Source: Pseudarthrobacter sp. NIBRBAC000502772
GTDB taxonomy: Bacteria; Actinomycetota; Actinomycetes; Actinomycetales; Micrococcaceae
Assembly: GCF_006517235.1 (NCBI RefSeq)
Contig: NZ_CP041188.1
Location: 372,001 to 436,000, forward strand
Length of the DNA: 64,000 nt
Direction: 5' to 3'
A program made the translations under genes and the position numbers. Under the pieces are notes generated by a model, which saw nothing but the letters and a program-made list of their open reading frames with translations, was not told the DNA's origin and did no database searches. Shown here piece after piece: positions 1 through 8,380 of this stretch; within the stretch, counting starts at the first letter, position 1, and each line of letters begins with the position of its first letter.

Positions 1-380
1 TCTCCGGTTGCCGAGACCTGGAACGCGCCGAGCACGCAGATGTCCAGGTGGCCGCCGCGCATGATCGCGAACGAGTCCGCGTGGTGGAAGTAGGACGCCC
101 CGGGCAGCTCCGTGACCGGGATCTTGCCGGCGTTGATGAGGTCGCCGTCGATGTCGTCGCCCTCGGCTGCGGGACCCATGCCCAGCATGCCGTTCTCCGT
201 GTGGAGCGTGATGTTCTGCTCCGGCCTGAGGTAGTTGGAGACCAGGGTGGGCTGGCCGATGCCGAGGTTCACGAAGGAACCCGGCGCGATGTCGCGGGCC
301 ACGAGCTCGGCGAGTTCGTCGCGGCCCAGCGGCTTGTCGGACGTCTGGATGCTGGCCTGGCTGTTGGTCTGTGCGCTCAT
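1..380 (-). CDS. pcaJ: 3-oxoadipate CoA-transferase subunit B (partial, C-terminus beyond left edge)
   Basis: This is the beta subunit of the CoA-transferase that moves CoA from succinyl-CoA to 3-oxoadipate, the penultimate step of the beta-ketoadipate pathway. The visible N-terminal ~126 residues start at an ATG (378-380) and include an N-terminal GIGQPTLVSNYL segment. The HTENGMLGMGP motif contains the glutamate that forms the CoA thioester in this family. The gene begins 2 nt after the stop of the alpha-subunit gene, the usual pcaIJ arrangement, and is the last visible gene of the minus-strand pca operon. The window edge removes the C-terminus, so an intact end cannot be confirmed. Confidence 0.93.
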   Translation of the reverse strand, partial: MSAQTNSQASIQTSDKPLGRDELAELVARDIAPGSFVNLGIGQPTLVSNYLRPEQNITLHTENGMLGMGPAAEGDDIDGDLINAGKIPVTELPGASYFHHADSFAIMRGGHLDICVLGAFQVSATG

Positions 381-382
381 GT

Positions 383-1042
383 TCAGGCCACCTTCACGAT
401 GCTGTTGACGTAGATGCCGGGGGTTACGACGTTTTCGGGATCAAGCCCGCCGGTGGGGACGATCTCGGACACCTGGACCACCGTGTGCTTGGCCGCGGCG
501 GCCATGATGGGACCGAAGTTCCGGGCGGTCTTGCGGTACACGAGGTTCCCCACGCCGTCGGCCTTCAGGGCCTTGATCAACGCCACGTCTGCATGGATGG
601 GGGTTTCGAACACCTGGCCGCGGCCGTCGATGATGCGGGTTTCCTTGCCCTCGGCCAGCATGGTGCCGTAGCCGGTGGGCGTGAAGAACCCGCCGATACC
701 GGCTCCGGCGGCGCGGATCCGCTCGGCCAGGTTGCCCTGCGGCACCAGTTCCAGCTCGATCTCGCCGGCGTGATATTTGGCGTCGAAGTGCCAGGAATCG
801 GACTGCCGCGGGAAGGAGCAGATCATCTTCCTGACCCGGCCCTCCTTGATCAGCAGCGCGAGGCCCTGGTCGCCCTGGCCGGCGTTGTTGTTCACCACGG
901 TCAGGTCCGTGGCGCCGCAGTCCATCAGCGCGTCGATCAGTTCGAACGGCTGCCCGGCATTGCCGAAACCGCCGATCATCACGGTGGAGCCGTCCTTGAT
1001 ACCGGACACGGCGTCGGCAACGGTATCTACAAAAGTCAGCAT
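383..1042 (-). CDS. pcaI: 3-oxoadipate CoA-transferase subunit A
   Basis: This 219-residue protein is the alpha subunit of succinyl-CoA:3-oxoadipate CoA-transferase. It has the typical GGFGNAGQP glycine-rich loop near residue 24, a PTGYGT segment around residue 120 and a C-terminal IVPTGGLDPENVVTPGIYV stretch, all characteristic of class I CoA-transferase alpha chains. Length matches the family (about 220-230). It lies between pcaF (3-nt gap) and pcaJ (2-nt gap), so the three terminal pathway genes are co-transcribed. It starts at ATG. Nothing looks damaged. Confidence 0.95.
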   Translation of the reverse strand: MLTFVDTVADAVSGIKDGSTVMIGGFGNAGQPFELIDALMDCGATDLTVVNNNAGQGDQGLALLIKEGRVRKMICSFPRQSDSWHFDAKYHAGEIELELVPQGNLAERIRAAGAGIGGFFTPTGYGTMLAEGKETRIIDGRGQVFETPIHADVALIKALKADGVGNLVYRKTARNFGPIMAAAAKHTVVQVSEIVPTGGLDPENVVTPGIYVNSIVKVA

Positions 1043-1045
1043 CTC

Positions 1046-2260
1046 TTAGCCCTTCACTGGTTTTGCCGGCGGGGCGGCGGTGACGTTTTCGAGGACAACG
1101 GCCAGACCCTGGCCCACGCCGATGCAGATCGCGGCGACGCCCCAGCGCTCACCGGAGGCCTGCAGGGACCGGGCTAGGGTGCCCAGGATCCGTGTGCCGG
1201 ACGCGCCGAGGGGGTGGCCCATGGCGAGTGCGCCGCCGTGGCGGTTCACGATCGAAGGATCGATGCCCCAGGCGTTGATGCAGGCCAGGGACTGTGCGGC
1301 GAACGCTTCGTTAAGTTCGACGGCGCCCACCTGGTCCCAGCCGATGCCCGCCTTCGCGAGGGCCTTGTTCGCGGCCTCCACCGGAGCGTAGCCGAAGAAC
1401 TGGGGATCGTTGGCGTGCGCGCCGCGGCCGGCGATGCGGGCCAGCGGTTCCAGCCCCAGCAGCCCGGCGGCCGCTTCGCTTCCGATCCAGGCCGCGGAGG
1501 CGCCGTCGGACAGCGGGGATGAGTTTCCGGCGGTGACGGTGCCGTTCTCGGTGCGGAACACGGTCTTGAGACCGGCGAGCTTCTCCGCGGAGGAGCCGGC
1601 ACGGATGCCTTCATCGCGGACCAGGTCCGTGCCCGGCACCGGGGCGACGAGGTTGTCGTAGAAGCCCTCGTCCCACGCTGCGGCGGAAAGGTTGTGCGAG
1701 TTCGCGGCGAACTCGTCCTGGTCCTCGCGGGTCACGCCGTACTTCTCGCGCAGCCGCTCGGTGGCCTCGCCCAGGGAGATGATCCAGTCCTTCGGCATCG
1801 CCTTGTTCACCAGGCGCCAGCCCAGCGTGGTGGAGGCCAGGGTCATGTCCCCGGCCGGGTAGGGCTTCTCCGTCTTGGGCAGCACCCAGGGGGCCCGGGA
1901 CATCGATTCGGCACCGCCCACGAGCATCAGCTCGGCGTCGCCGGCGTTGATCTGGCGCGAGGCGATGATCGCCGCGTCCAGCGACGAACCGCACAGCCGG
2001 TTCACCGTAGTGCCGGGGATCGAGACCGGAAGGCCGGCCAGCAGGGTGCCCATCCTGGCGATGTTGCGGTTCTCTTCACCGGCGCCGTTGGCGTTGCCGA
2101 AGACGACCTCGTCGATCCGCTCAGGATCCAGCCCGGGGGCGCGCTTCACGGATTCGGTGATCACGTGCGCGGCAAGGTCATCCGGGCGGACACCGGCGAG
2201 GCCGGAGCCGAACTTACCGAACGGCGTGCGCACGGCGTCGTACAAAAAAGCCTGGTTCAT
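1046..2260 (-). CDS. pcaF: Beta-ketoadipyl-CoA thiolase / acetyl-CoA acyltransferase
   Basis: This 404-residue thiolase splits beta-ketoadipyl-CoA with CoA into succinyl-CoA and acetyl-CoA, the last step of the pathway. The acyl-binding cysteine is Cys90 in VNRLCGSSLDA. The C-terminal signatures are GGALAMGHPLGASGTR (catalytic His) and the second cysteine in AAICIGVGQG. Length is normal for the family. It sits in the pca operon directly upstream of pcaI, which separates it from fatty-acid-oxidation thiolases of similar sequence; the adipyl specificity is inferred from that context. The start is an ATG at 2258-2260, with a 43-nt gap from pcaC. Confidence 0.94.
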   Translation of the reverse strand: MNQAFLYDAVRTPFGKFGSGLAGVRPDDLAAHVITESVKRAPGLDPERIDEVVFGNANGAGEENRNIARMGTLLAGLPVSIPGTTVNRLCGSSLDAAIIASRQINAGDAELMLVGGAESMSRAPWVLPKTEKPYPAGDMTLASTTLGWRLVNKAMPKDWIISLGEATERLREKYGVTREDQDEFAANSHNLSAAAWDEGFYDNLVAPVPGTDLVRDEGIRAGSSAEKLAGLKTVFRTENGTVTAGNSSPLSDGASAAWIGSEAAAGLLGLEPLARIAGRGAHANDPQFFGYAPVEAANKALAKAGIGWDQVGAVELNEAFAAQSLACINAWGIDPSIVNRHGGALAMGHPLGASGTRILGTLARSLQASGERWGVAAICIGVGQGLAVVLENVTAAPPAKPVKG

Positions 2261-2303
2261 AACTTTTCCTTTAATTCCGTCTGAGAGTCCCCTAGGTAGG
2301 GGG

Positions 2304-2789
2304 CTAGTTGGGTGGGGTGGGCGCGTTATCCGGGGTGGCGGCCGCGTCCATGTCCGTGCTGTCCAAGACTTGGAAGACCTGCTGGGCGGTCTTGAAGGCT
2401 GTGTTGGCGGCGGGAACTCCGCAGTAGATGGCGGTCTGCAGCAGGATTTCCTTGATTTCGTCCCTGCTCAGGCCGTTGGTGATGGCCGCGCGGATGTGCA
2501 TCGCCAGCTCTTCCCAGTGCCCGTGCGCCACCATCGCGGTGATGGTCACGGCCGAGCGCATCTGCCGTGAGAGGCCCGGCCGGGTCCAGATGCCACCCCA
2601 CGCGATCCGCGTGATCATGTCCTGGAAATCGTCGGTGAATTCGTCCTTGTTGGCGTTGGCCCGGTCCACGTGCGCGGCGCCCAGCACTTCGCGGCGGACC
2701 ACCATGCCGCCGTCGTAAATTTCCTGGCTGGTGGCGTCCGGCTGGACCACGCCGTTCCGCTCTCCCCTGTTCGGGGCTGCGCCGCTCAT
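2304..2789 (-). CDS. pcaC: 4-carboxymuconolactone decarboxylase
   Basis: This 161-residue all-alpha protein of the AhpD/CMD superfamily would decarboxylate gamma-carboxymuconolactone to beta-ketoadipate enol-lactone. The conserved core (AWGGIWTRPGLSRQMRS, MVAHGHWEELAMHIRAA and ILLQTAIYCGVPAAN) matches the family well. Its ATG overlaps the pcaD stop in an ATGA, implying translational coupling. In some actinobacteria pcaD and pcaC are fused as pcaL; here they are separate overlapping genes. The extra C-terminal tail (about residues 145-161, rich in Asp, Ala and Pro) is not part of the core fold. Confidence 0.95.
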   Translation of the reverse strand: MSGAAPNRGERNGVVQPDATSQEIYDGGMVVRREVLGAAHVDRANANKDEFTDDFQDMITRIAWGGIWTRPGLSRQMRSAVTITAMVAHGHWEELAMHIRAAITNGLSRDEIKEILLQTAIYCGVPAANTAFKTAQQVFQVLDSTDMDAAATPDNAPTPPN

Positions 2790-3604
2790 TTGGCTGCCCC
2801 CTGGGATTCGCTCCAGGTGATGAGGGTCCGCAGCAGTTCGGCAACGTGGGCGGGGGCTTCGGCCGGGGCCAGGTGCGCCACTCCCTCCAGCGTCACAGAA
2901 TTTGCCGTACCGCCGCCGGCGGTAATGCCCTCAACGGTTTCCTGAGCCATCGACGGCGGTGCAACAGTGTCCGCCGCGCCGGCAACTGCCTGGGTGGGGA
3001 CGGTGATTCTACCGAGGTCGGCACGGACGTCGAAGCCTGCCAGGGCTTCGCAGCAGAAGGCGTAGCTGAAGCGGTCGGTGTCGCGGAGGGAGTGCAGGAG
3101 CCGGCTGCTCCGCTCGGGCTCACGGTCCATAAATCCCGGCGCGAACCAGCGCTGCGCGGAACCCTGGATCATCACGGGAGTGCCCTGGCTGCGTACGGTT
3201 TCGGCGCGTTCCAACCAGGCTTCGGGGGTGCCGATCTTGGCGCCGGTGCACTGGACGGACAGGCTCTTGAGGCGTTCGCCGTGCTTGATGCCCAGCTGCA
3301 GGCCGGTGGCGCCGCCGAGCGAAACCCCGGCATAGTGGAAGGCTCCGCCCGGCGCGATCGAGTCCACCAGCTCCACCACTGAATCTGCCAGCGCGGCGAC
3401 GTCGAACGTCTCCGTGGCGGCGGGTGAGACGCCGTGGCCGGGCAGGTCCCAGGCCACCACGTCGTAGTCGTTTCCGAGCAGGGAGGCCGCCTCGGACCAC
3501 AGGACGGTGGACGTACCCAGGGAGGGTCCAACCACCAGCAGGGGCCGGTCCCCCAGCGGGCGCTGGGGTGAAAGCAGAACTGCTTTCAGGGTCGGTTTAG
3601 CCAC
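2786..3604 (-). CDS. pcaD: 3-oxoadipate enol-lactonase
   Basis: This alpha/beta hydrolase of 272 residues converts beta-ketoadipate enol-lactone to beta-ketoadipate. The nucleophile is Ser95 in the GVSLGG elbow, the oxyanion region is GPSLGT (about 26-31) and the C-terminal histidine is in EGVAHLAPAEAP. I place the start at GTG 3602-3604, which overlaps the pcaB stop by 8 nt (GTGGCTAA). The frame stays open upstream, but that longer reading overlaps the pcaB C-terminus and has no family similarity. The gene overlaps pcaC by 4 nt downstream. Confidence 0.93.
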   Translation of the reverse strand: MAKPTLKAVLLSPQRPLGDRPLLVVGPSLGTSTVLWSEAASLLGNDYDVVAWDLPGHGVSPAATETFDVAALADSVVELVDSIAPGGAFHYAGVSLGGATGLQLGIKHGERLKSLSVQCTGAKIGTPEAWLERAETVRSQGTPVMIQGSAQRWFAPGFMDREPERSSRLLHSLRDTDRFSYAFCCEALAGFDVRADLGRITVPTQAVAGAADTVAPPSMAQETVEGITAGGGTANSVTLEGVAHLAPAEAPAHVAELLRTLITWSESQGAAK

Positions 3605-5075
3605 GGTTGGCTCCGTTCTGGGTGGGTGTTGAAAAGTCGGGGTACGCGGCCAGAATGCGGCGCGAGATCTCGGCTGCCTGGCCCAGGTAGCTGGCCGGCT
3701 CAAGGAGTTCTGCCATCTGCCCGTGAGGAAGCGTCTCCGCCGGCACGGCTTCGCGGAGCAGCCGCCGGTAGGTGGCGCCCTGGTCGGCTACGGGCGCCTC
3801 TAGGGTCCGGTCCACCACGGCCAGCAGCTGCTCCTTGCCGCTGCGGCCACCCTGGTCGTCGAGCAGCGGGGCGACGGCGGCGCCCACCCCTTCGGCCAGG
3901 AGCAGCGGTCCGGCGAGGTCCAGGTTGCGGCGCATGGCGTCGGGGAAAACCTGCAGGCCTTCGGCGAGCTCCCGGAGGTGCCCGGCCGCGCCGAGTGCCA
4001 GGCGGAGGAGCTGGCGCAGGGCCGGCCATTCCGTGTGCCAGGCGGCGTCGGGGCGTTCGTCGTTGAAGTTGGCGGCGGCCAGGTGCAGCTGGGCCACCAG
4101 CTGGGGCGCCTGGAGTGCGGCGCTGCGGATGAGGACCGACAATACGGGGTTCTGCTTCTGGGGCATGGCCGAGGAGACGCCGCGTCCGGCGGCGCGCGGT
4201 TCGGCGAGTTCGGCCACCTCGGGCCGGCTCAGGAACAGGACGTCCGTGGCGATTTTGCCGGTGGCATCCAGCACCGAGGCCAAGGCATTTCCGAGGGATG
4301 TGACGGCCAGCCGGTTCGTGTGCCACGGTGCCGGTGCCGCGGCCAGGCCCAGTTGCCGGGCCAGGGAATCGGCCAGGTCAAAGGGGCTGGTGGCCGAGCC
4401 GGAAGTCAGCACCGTTCCAGCAGCCAATGTTCCGGCCGCCCCGCCGAACTGCACCGGGAACTGCACCGTGCCCAGCTGCCGGCCCGCGGCGGCCAGCCCG
4501 TGGAACCACTGCGCCGCCCGCAGCCCGAACGTATACGGAAGCGAGTGCTGGGTCAGGCTCCTGCCCACGCCCAGCGTGTCCGCATGCTGTTCCGCCAAGG
4601 AAGCGAGCGCCGCCGTCGTGCATTTCAGGTCAGCCAGCACCGCCTCCACGGTGTTGCGCGCGAGCAGCATCAGGGCCGTGTCCAGAACGTCCTGGCTGGT
4701 CAGCGAGGTGTGGACCGCCTTCACTGCGCCGATGCGGGCGCCGTCCAGCGCCGTGACATGCGTCCGCAGGTCTGCCAGCAGCGGGATGACGGGGTTGCCG
4801 CCGCCCTGGGCCCGGAGCGCGATGTCTGCTGCGTCGTAGCGTCCCGCCTCGGCGGCGGAGGCCACGACGGCGGCGGAACCGACAGGCGCCAGGCCAGCCT
4901 TCTCCAGCACGGCGGCCCAGCCGGACTCGACGGCGAGGATCGCCGCCAGCACCGCGCGGTCACCGGTCAGCGCCGTAACCAGGGGCGACGCCGAGACAGG
5001 ACTCAGCAGGCCCACGTCACCGTCCGCAGCGTTTCCGAAGTGGCCGGTACCTTCCATGCCGGCGACGTAAGTCAC
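3597..5075 (-). CDS. pcaB: 3-carboxy-cis,cis-muconate cycloisomerase
   Basis: This 492-residue member of the fumarase/aspartase superfamily lactonises beta-carboxy-cis,cis-muconate to gamma-carboxymuconolactone. The superfamily signature is GRGVSSAMPQKQNP, with the catalytic-loop serines, and the TSQDVLDTA and LTQHSLPYTFGLRAAQW segments fit the family. The start is GTG 5073-5075 in a GTGA overlap with the pcaG stop; an internal ATG at 5057 is an alternative that would lose six residues. The C-terminal extension is somewhat longer than minimal family members. It lies in the operon between pcaG and pcaD. Confidence 0.95.
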   Translation of the reverse strand: MTYVAGMEGTGHFGNAADGDVGLLSPVSASPLVTALTGDRAVLAAILAVESGWAAVLEKAGLAPVGSAAVVASAAEAGRYDAADIALRAQGGGNPVIPLLADLRTHVTALDGARIGAVKAVHTSLTSQDVLDTALMLLARNTVEAVLADLKCTTAALASLAEQHADTLGVGRSLTQHSLPYTFGLRAAQWFHGLAAAGRQLGTVQFPVQFGGAAGTLAAGTVLTSGSATSPFDLADSLARQLGLAAAPAPWHTNRLAVTSLGNALASVLDATGKIATDVLFLSRPEVAELAEPRAAGRGVSSAMPQKQNPVLSVLIRSAALQAPQLVAQLHLAAANFNDERPDAAWHTEWPALRQLLRLALGAAGHLRELAEGLQVFPDAMRRNLDLAGPLLLAEGVGAAVAPLLDDQGGRSGKEQLLAVVDRTLEAPVADQGATYRRLLREAVPAETLPHGQMAELLEPASYLGQAAEISRRILAAYPDFSTPTQNGANRG

Positions 5076-5635
5076 TGGAAGTCCAGGAAGACTGTTTCGC
5101 CCTCGCCCTGCAGGCGGATGTCCCAGGTGAGTCCGCCGTCGGCATCGCGCCGTGCAATGAGGGTCTTGCGGCGCTCCGGGTCCAGGGAGCTGAGCAGCGG
5201 GTCTTTGGCGAGGGCTTCCTCGTTTTCCGGCAGGTATACGCGGGTGAAAAGCCGGTTCATCAGGCCGCGGGCAAACACGGCCACGGAGATGAAGGGGGCG
5301 GCACCGGGTCCGGTAGGGCCCGGGTTCACGGTGGTGAAGGTGTACACGCCGGAGTGGCCCACGGAAGCGCGGCCCCAGCCGGTGAAGGTGTAGCCGTCGC
5401 GAACCAGGGAGCCGGTCTGCTGCACGATCCTGCCGTCGGCATCGGGCTGCCAGATCTCGAGGATGGCGTCCGGGATGGTCTCCCCGGCGCCGTCATATAC
5501 AGTGCCCTGGAGGCGGATGGAGCCGGGCGAGCCGGGCGCCAGGAGTTCGTTGTCCTTCACGAACGGCAGGGCGTAACCGTAGAACGGGCCGACGGTCTGG
5601 CCGGGGGTGGGAACAAGATTGGTGGTTGTACTCAC
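5072..5635 (-). CDS. pcaG: Protocatechuate 3,4-dioxygenase alpha subunit
   Basis: This 187-residue intradiol dioxygenase alpha chain pairs with PcaH to cleave protocatechuate between its two hydroxyl-bearing carbons. It has the family start LVPTPGQTVGPFYGYALPF, then the ILEIWQPDADGR and TGWGRASVGHSGVYTFTTVNPG beta-sandwich segments. As expected for alpha chains, the iron-ligand histidine pair of the beta subunit is absent. I start it at GTG 5633-5635, one nucleotide after the pcaH stop, which gives the expected N-terminus. The frame is open further upstream only as an out-of-frame reading of pcaH. Confidence 0.95.
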   Translation of the reverse strand: MSTTTNLVPTPGQTVGPFYGYALPFVKDNELLAPGSPGSIRLQGTVYDGAGETIPDAILEIWQPDADGRIVQQTGSLVRDGYTFTGWGRASVGHSGVYTFTTVNPGPTGPGAAPFISVAVFARGLMNRLFTRVYLPENEEALAKDPLLSSLDPERRKTLIARRDADGGLTWDIRLQGEGETVFLDFQ

Positions 5636-5636
5636 G

Positions 5637-6419
5637 TTATTCCTCGTCTCCTGCTGCGCCGAGCGCCTCGTTTTCGGTCCAGGTCCGCTTGGAACCGGTG
5701 AGGACGATGTCCCAGTTGTAGCCCAGTGCCCACTCGGGTTCAGTGAGATCGTGGTCGTAGCTGGCCACCAGCCGGTCGCGGGCGTCCTGGTCCACGATGG
5801 ACTGGTAGATGGGGTCCAGTGGGAAGAGCTGATCGCCGGGGAAGTACATCTGCGTGACGATCCGTTGGGTGAACTCCGTGCCGAACATGGAGAAGTGGAT
5901 GTGGGCCGGCCGCCAGGCGTTGATGTGGTTCTTCCACGGGTAGGCGCCGGGCTTGATGGTGGTGAACCGGTACGAGCCGTCGGGGCCGGTGATGCAGCGG
6001 CCCACACCGGTGAAGTTGGGGTCCAGCGGCGCCGGGTGCTGGTCGCGTTTGTGGATGTAGCGGCCGGCCGCGTTGGCCTGCCAGATTTCCACGAGCTGCC
6101 CGGCCACGGGGCGGCCGTCGCCGTCCAGGACCTTGCCGGCCACGATGATCCGCTCGCCCTGGGGTTCGCCGTTGTGCTGGATGGTCAGGTCCGCTTCCAG
6201 GGCGTGCACGTCCTGGTGGCCGAACGCCGGCGAGTACAGCTCGATGGTTTCCGGGTCCGCGTGGTGCAGGCTTTTGGTGGGGTGCCGCAGGATGCTGCTG
6301 CGGTATGGCGCGTAGTCCAGCCGGGGCTGCGTTTCGGCCGCGGCACCGTCCTTGAGCGCCCGGGCGTAGGCATCGCCCATGGCGTTAATCTCGGCACTGA
6401 GATCCTGCTGTGTCTCCAC
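5637..6419 (-). CDS. pcaH: Protocatechuate 3,4-dioxygenase beta subunit
   Basis: This 260-residue beta subunit carries the non-haem Fe(III) site. The ligands are visible: Tyr121 in AAGRYIHKRDQ, Tyr160 in PGAYPWKNHINAWRP, and His173 and His175 in PAHIHFSMFG. The N-terminal domain (about 1-65, including HPTKSLHH) and length are typical. The start is GTG 6417-6419 with a strong GGAGG Shine-Dalgarno just upstream. It is followed by pcaG with a one-nucleotide gap, so the two subunits are made in step. Its substrate would come from the dehydratase encoded immediately upstream. Confidence 0.96.
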   Translation of the reverse strand: METQQDLSAEINAMGDAYARALKDGAAAETQPRLDYAPYRSSILRHPTKSLHHADPETIELYSPAFGHQDVHALEADLTIQHNGEPQGERIIVAGKVLDGDGRPVAGQLVEIWQANAAGRYIHKRDQHPAPLDPNFTGVGRCITGPDGSYRFTTIKPGAYPWKNHINAWRPAHIHFSMFGTEFTQRIVTQMYFPGDQLFPLDPIYQSIVDQDARDRLVASYDHDLTEPEWALGYNWDIVLTGSKRTWTENEALGAAGDEE

Positions 6420-6469
6420 TGCGGCCTCCTTTTCTCTGGTTGTTGCTGCTGAGTGGTGGTGGTGCTGTC

Positions 6470-8380
6470 TTACCGGTGCTGCAGGTGGTCGTACTGGACT
6501 GCGTGGCGCACGGGGGCGTTGGGGGCGCCGTAGCCGTCGTAGGCCCCGCGGCGTTCCACCATTTCGAAGAACACACTGCCCACGGTGGCCGTGTAGAAGT
6601 GGAGGAATTCGCCATCCGCGTCCCGGTCGTAGAGCAGGTTCAGTTCCTGCAGCGTGTCCAGGAAGCCCGGTTCCAGTCCGAAACGTGCGTCCAGGTCCTC
6701 GTAGTAGTTGGCCGGAACCTGTAGGAATTCCAGGCCGCGGGCCTTGCAGTCCCTGGCGGTGGCCACCAGGTCATCCACGGCGAAGGCGATGTGTTCCTGG
6801 TAGGTCCTGCGCTGCTGGTTCAGCGGCGCCAGGTTCAGCACCAGCCGCACGGCGCGGTCCCCGGTGGCCATGACCTGCGAGCGGACCAGGCCGGTGGGGC
6901 TGGGCACCTCCGCGAACGGCTGGGGCTCCAGGGCCAGGGCGCTGGTGTAGAAGAGGACGGCCTCGTCGAAATGCTGCCACGGCTGCGCCAGGTTGACGTG
7001 GTCGATCACGGCGGAGGGTCCGGCGGCGGGCTTTTCCAGCCCCTCCCCGAATTCGCTGGTCCAGGCCGCGGTGCCGTCGGACGTGCCCTGGCACAGGAAG
7101 ATCTCCGTGGAATCCGGGGCGGCGAAGCCCTGGAACACTTCCTCGTTGGCCTGGCTCTTGCGCGGGACCGCGGGGGCCTTCAGCTGCTGGGCGCGGGCAG
7201 CGGCAATCACCGGGGAGGCGACGTCAAAGCCAAGGGCGGCGATGGCGGGCGACGCATCCCCCGCTGACGTGTCCCCCGTTGAATCGTCCCCATATGCCGG
7301 TGCGGCCTCGTTGATGATCACCCGGGCGTGGCCCAGGCTCCAGAGCTGCACGTCCTTGGTGCGGTGCCGGCCGGTGAACTCGAAGCCCAGCCGCCCAAGG
7401 ACCGTTTCCAGCCCTTTGGTGTCCGCGGCCCTGACTTCGGCGAAGTTGTAGCCTGCCGGTTCGGCTACCTGCGGGAGCGTGGCCAGTTCCATGGGATAAC
7501 GACGGCGGCCAGGAGCTTGGGTGCCGCCGGCACCAGTGCCCGTCCCACGGTCGGAAGCGGCGTCCAGCCACTTGGCGCTCTGTTCCTCCAGCCAGATGAG
7601 CGAGCGCATGGCGTCGACGGCGGTTCGCTCCACATCCGACTGGCGGAAGACGTCGTTGAAGATTTCCAGCGACACCGGGCCGCTGTACCCCGCCCGGACC
7701 ACGTGGCCCATGAACTTGGCGAGCTCGAACTGGCCCTCGCCCGGGAAAACCCGGTAGTGCCGGCTCCAGGAGAGGACGTCCATGGAGAGCTTGGGGGCGT
7801 CCGCCACCTGGACGAAGAAGATCTTTTCCGGGTTGAAGGCCTCGATGGGGGCGGTGTCCCAGTTGCGGGACAGGATGTGGAAGGAATCCAGGCAGGTGCC
7901 CAGGTTGGGGTGGTCCACGGCTTCCACCAGCTTGTGGGCGTGCTCGTAGTCGTTGACGTACTTGCCCCAGGCCAGGGCCTCGTAGGCCACCTTGACGCCA
8001 TGGTCCCCGGCCAGCGCAGCCAGCTGGCCGAGCTGCTCCACCCGGAGGTCGTCGCTGTCGATGCTGGCGGTGGCCACATTGGAGCAGACCAGGACGGTGT
8101 CCATGCCCAGCCGCGCCATGAGCTTGAATTTGGCTTCGGCACGCCGGAGGTTGGCGGCCAGGAGGTCTTCGGACACGCTGTCGAAGTCGCGGAACGGCTG
8201 GTAAAGATCCAGCGTGAGGCCAAGGTCGGCCGCCATCTTGCGGACGTCCTCGGGCGTGAGCGGCGACGTGACCAGGTCCTGCTCGAAGATTTCGATCCCG
8301 TCAAAGCCGGCGATGGCGCAGGCCTGCATCTTTTCCTTGAGGGTGCCGGAGAGGCACACCGTAGCGATTCCGGTGCGCAT
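6470..8380 (-). CDS. quiC: 3-dehydroshikimate dehydratase fused to an HPPD-like VOC domain (QuiC type)
   Basis: This 636-residue two-domain protein has a sugar-phosphate-isomerase/AP-endonuclease-2-like TIM barrel at residues ~1-275 and a 4-hydroxyphenylpyruvate-dioxygenase-like VOC module at ~295-636. Metal-binding positions of the second half are visible as His in VIDHVNLA, His in YQEHIAFAVDD and Glu in FFEMVERRG. Known QuiC1-type enzymes with this fusion dehydrate 3-dehydroshikimate to protocatechuate using the barrel, with a poorly understood role for the VOC half. A Pro/Gly/Ala-rich linker (~275-295) joins the halves. It starts one nucleotide into the stop of the aroE-like gene and feeds pcaHG downstream. 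Database names such as 4-hydroxyphenylpyruvate dioxygenase would be misleading here. Confidence 0.88.
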   Translation of the reverse strand: MRTGIATVCLSGTLKEKMQACAIAGFDGIEIFEQDLVTSPLTPEDVRKMAADLGLTLDLYQPFRDFDSVSEDLLAANLRRAEAKFKLMARLGMDTVLVCSNVATASIDSDDLRVEQLGQLAALAGDHGVKVAYEALAWGKYVNDYEHAHKLVEAVDHPNLGTCLDSFHILSRNWDTAPIEAFNPEKIFFVQVADAPKLSMDVLSWSRHYRVFPGEGQFELAKFMGHVVRAGYSGPVSLEIFNDVFRQSDVERTAVDAMRSLIWLEEQSAKWLDAASDRGTGTGAGGTQAPGRRRYPMELATLPQVAEPAGYNFAEVRAADTKGLETVLGRLGFEFTGRHRTKDVQLWSLGHARVIINEAAPAYGDDSTGDTSAGDASPAIAALGFDVASPVIAAARAQQLKAPAVPRKSQANEEVFQGFAAPDSTEIFLCQGTSDGTAAWTSEFGEGLEKPAAGPSAVIDHVNLAQPWQHFDEAVLFYTSALALEPQPFAEVPSPTGLVRSQVMATGDRAVRLVLNLAPLNQQRRTYQEHIAFAVDDLVATARDCKARGLEFLQVPANYYEDLDARFGLEPGFLDTLQELNLLYDRDADGEFLHFYTATVGSVFFEMVERRGAYDGYGAPNAPVRHAVQYDHLQHR

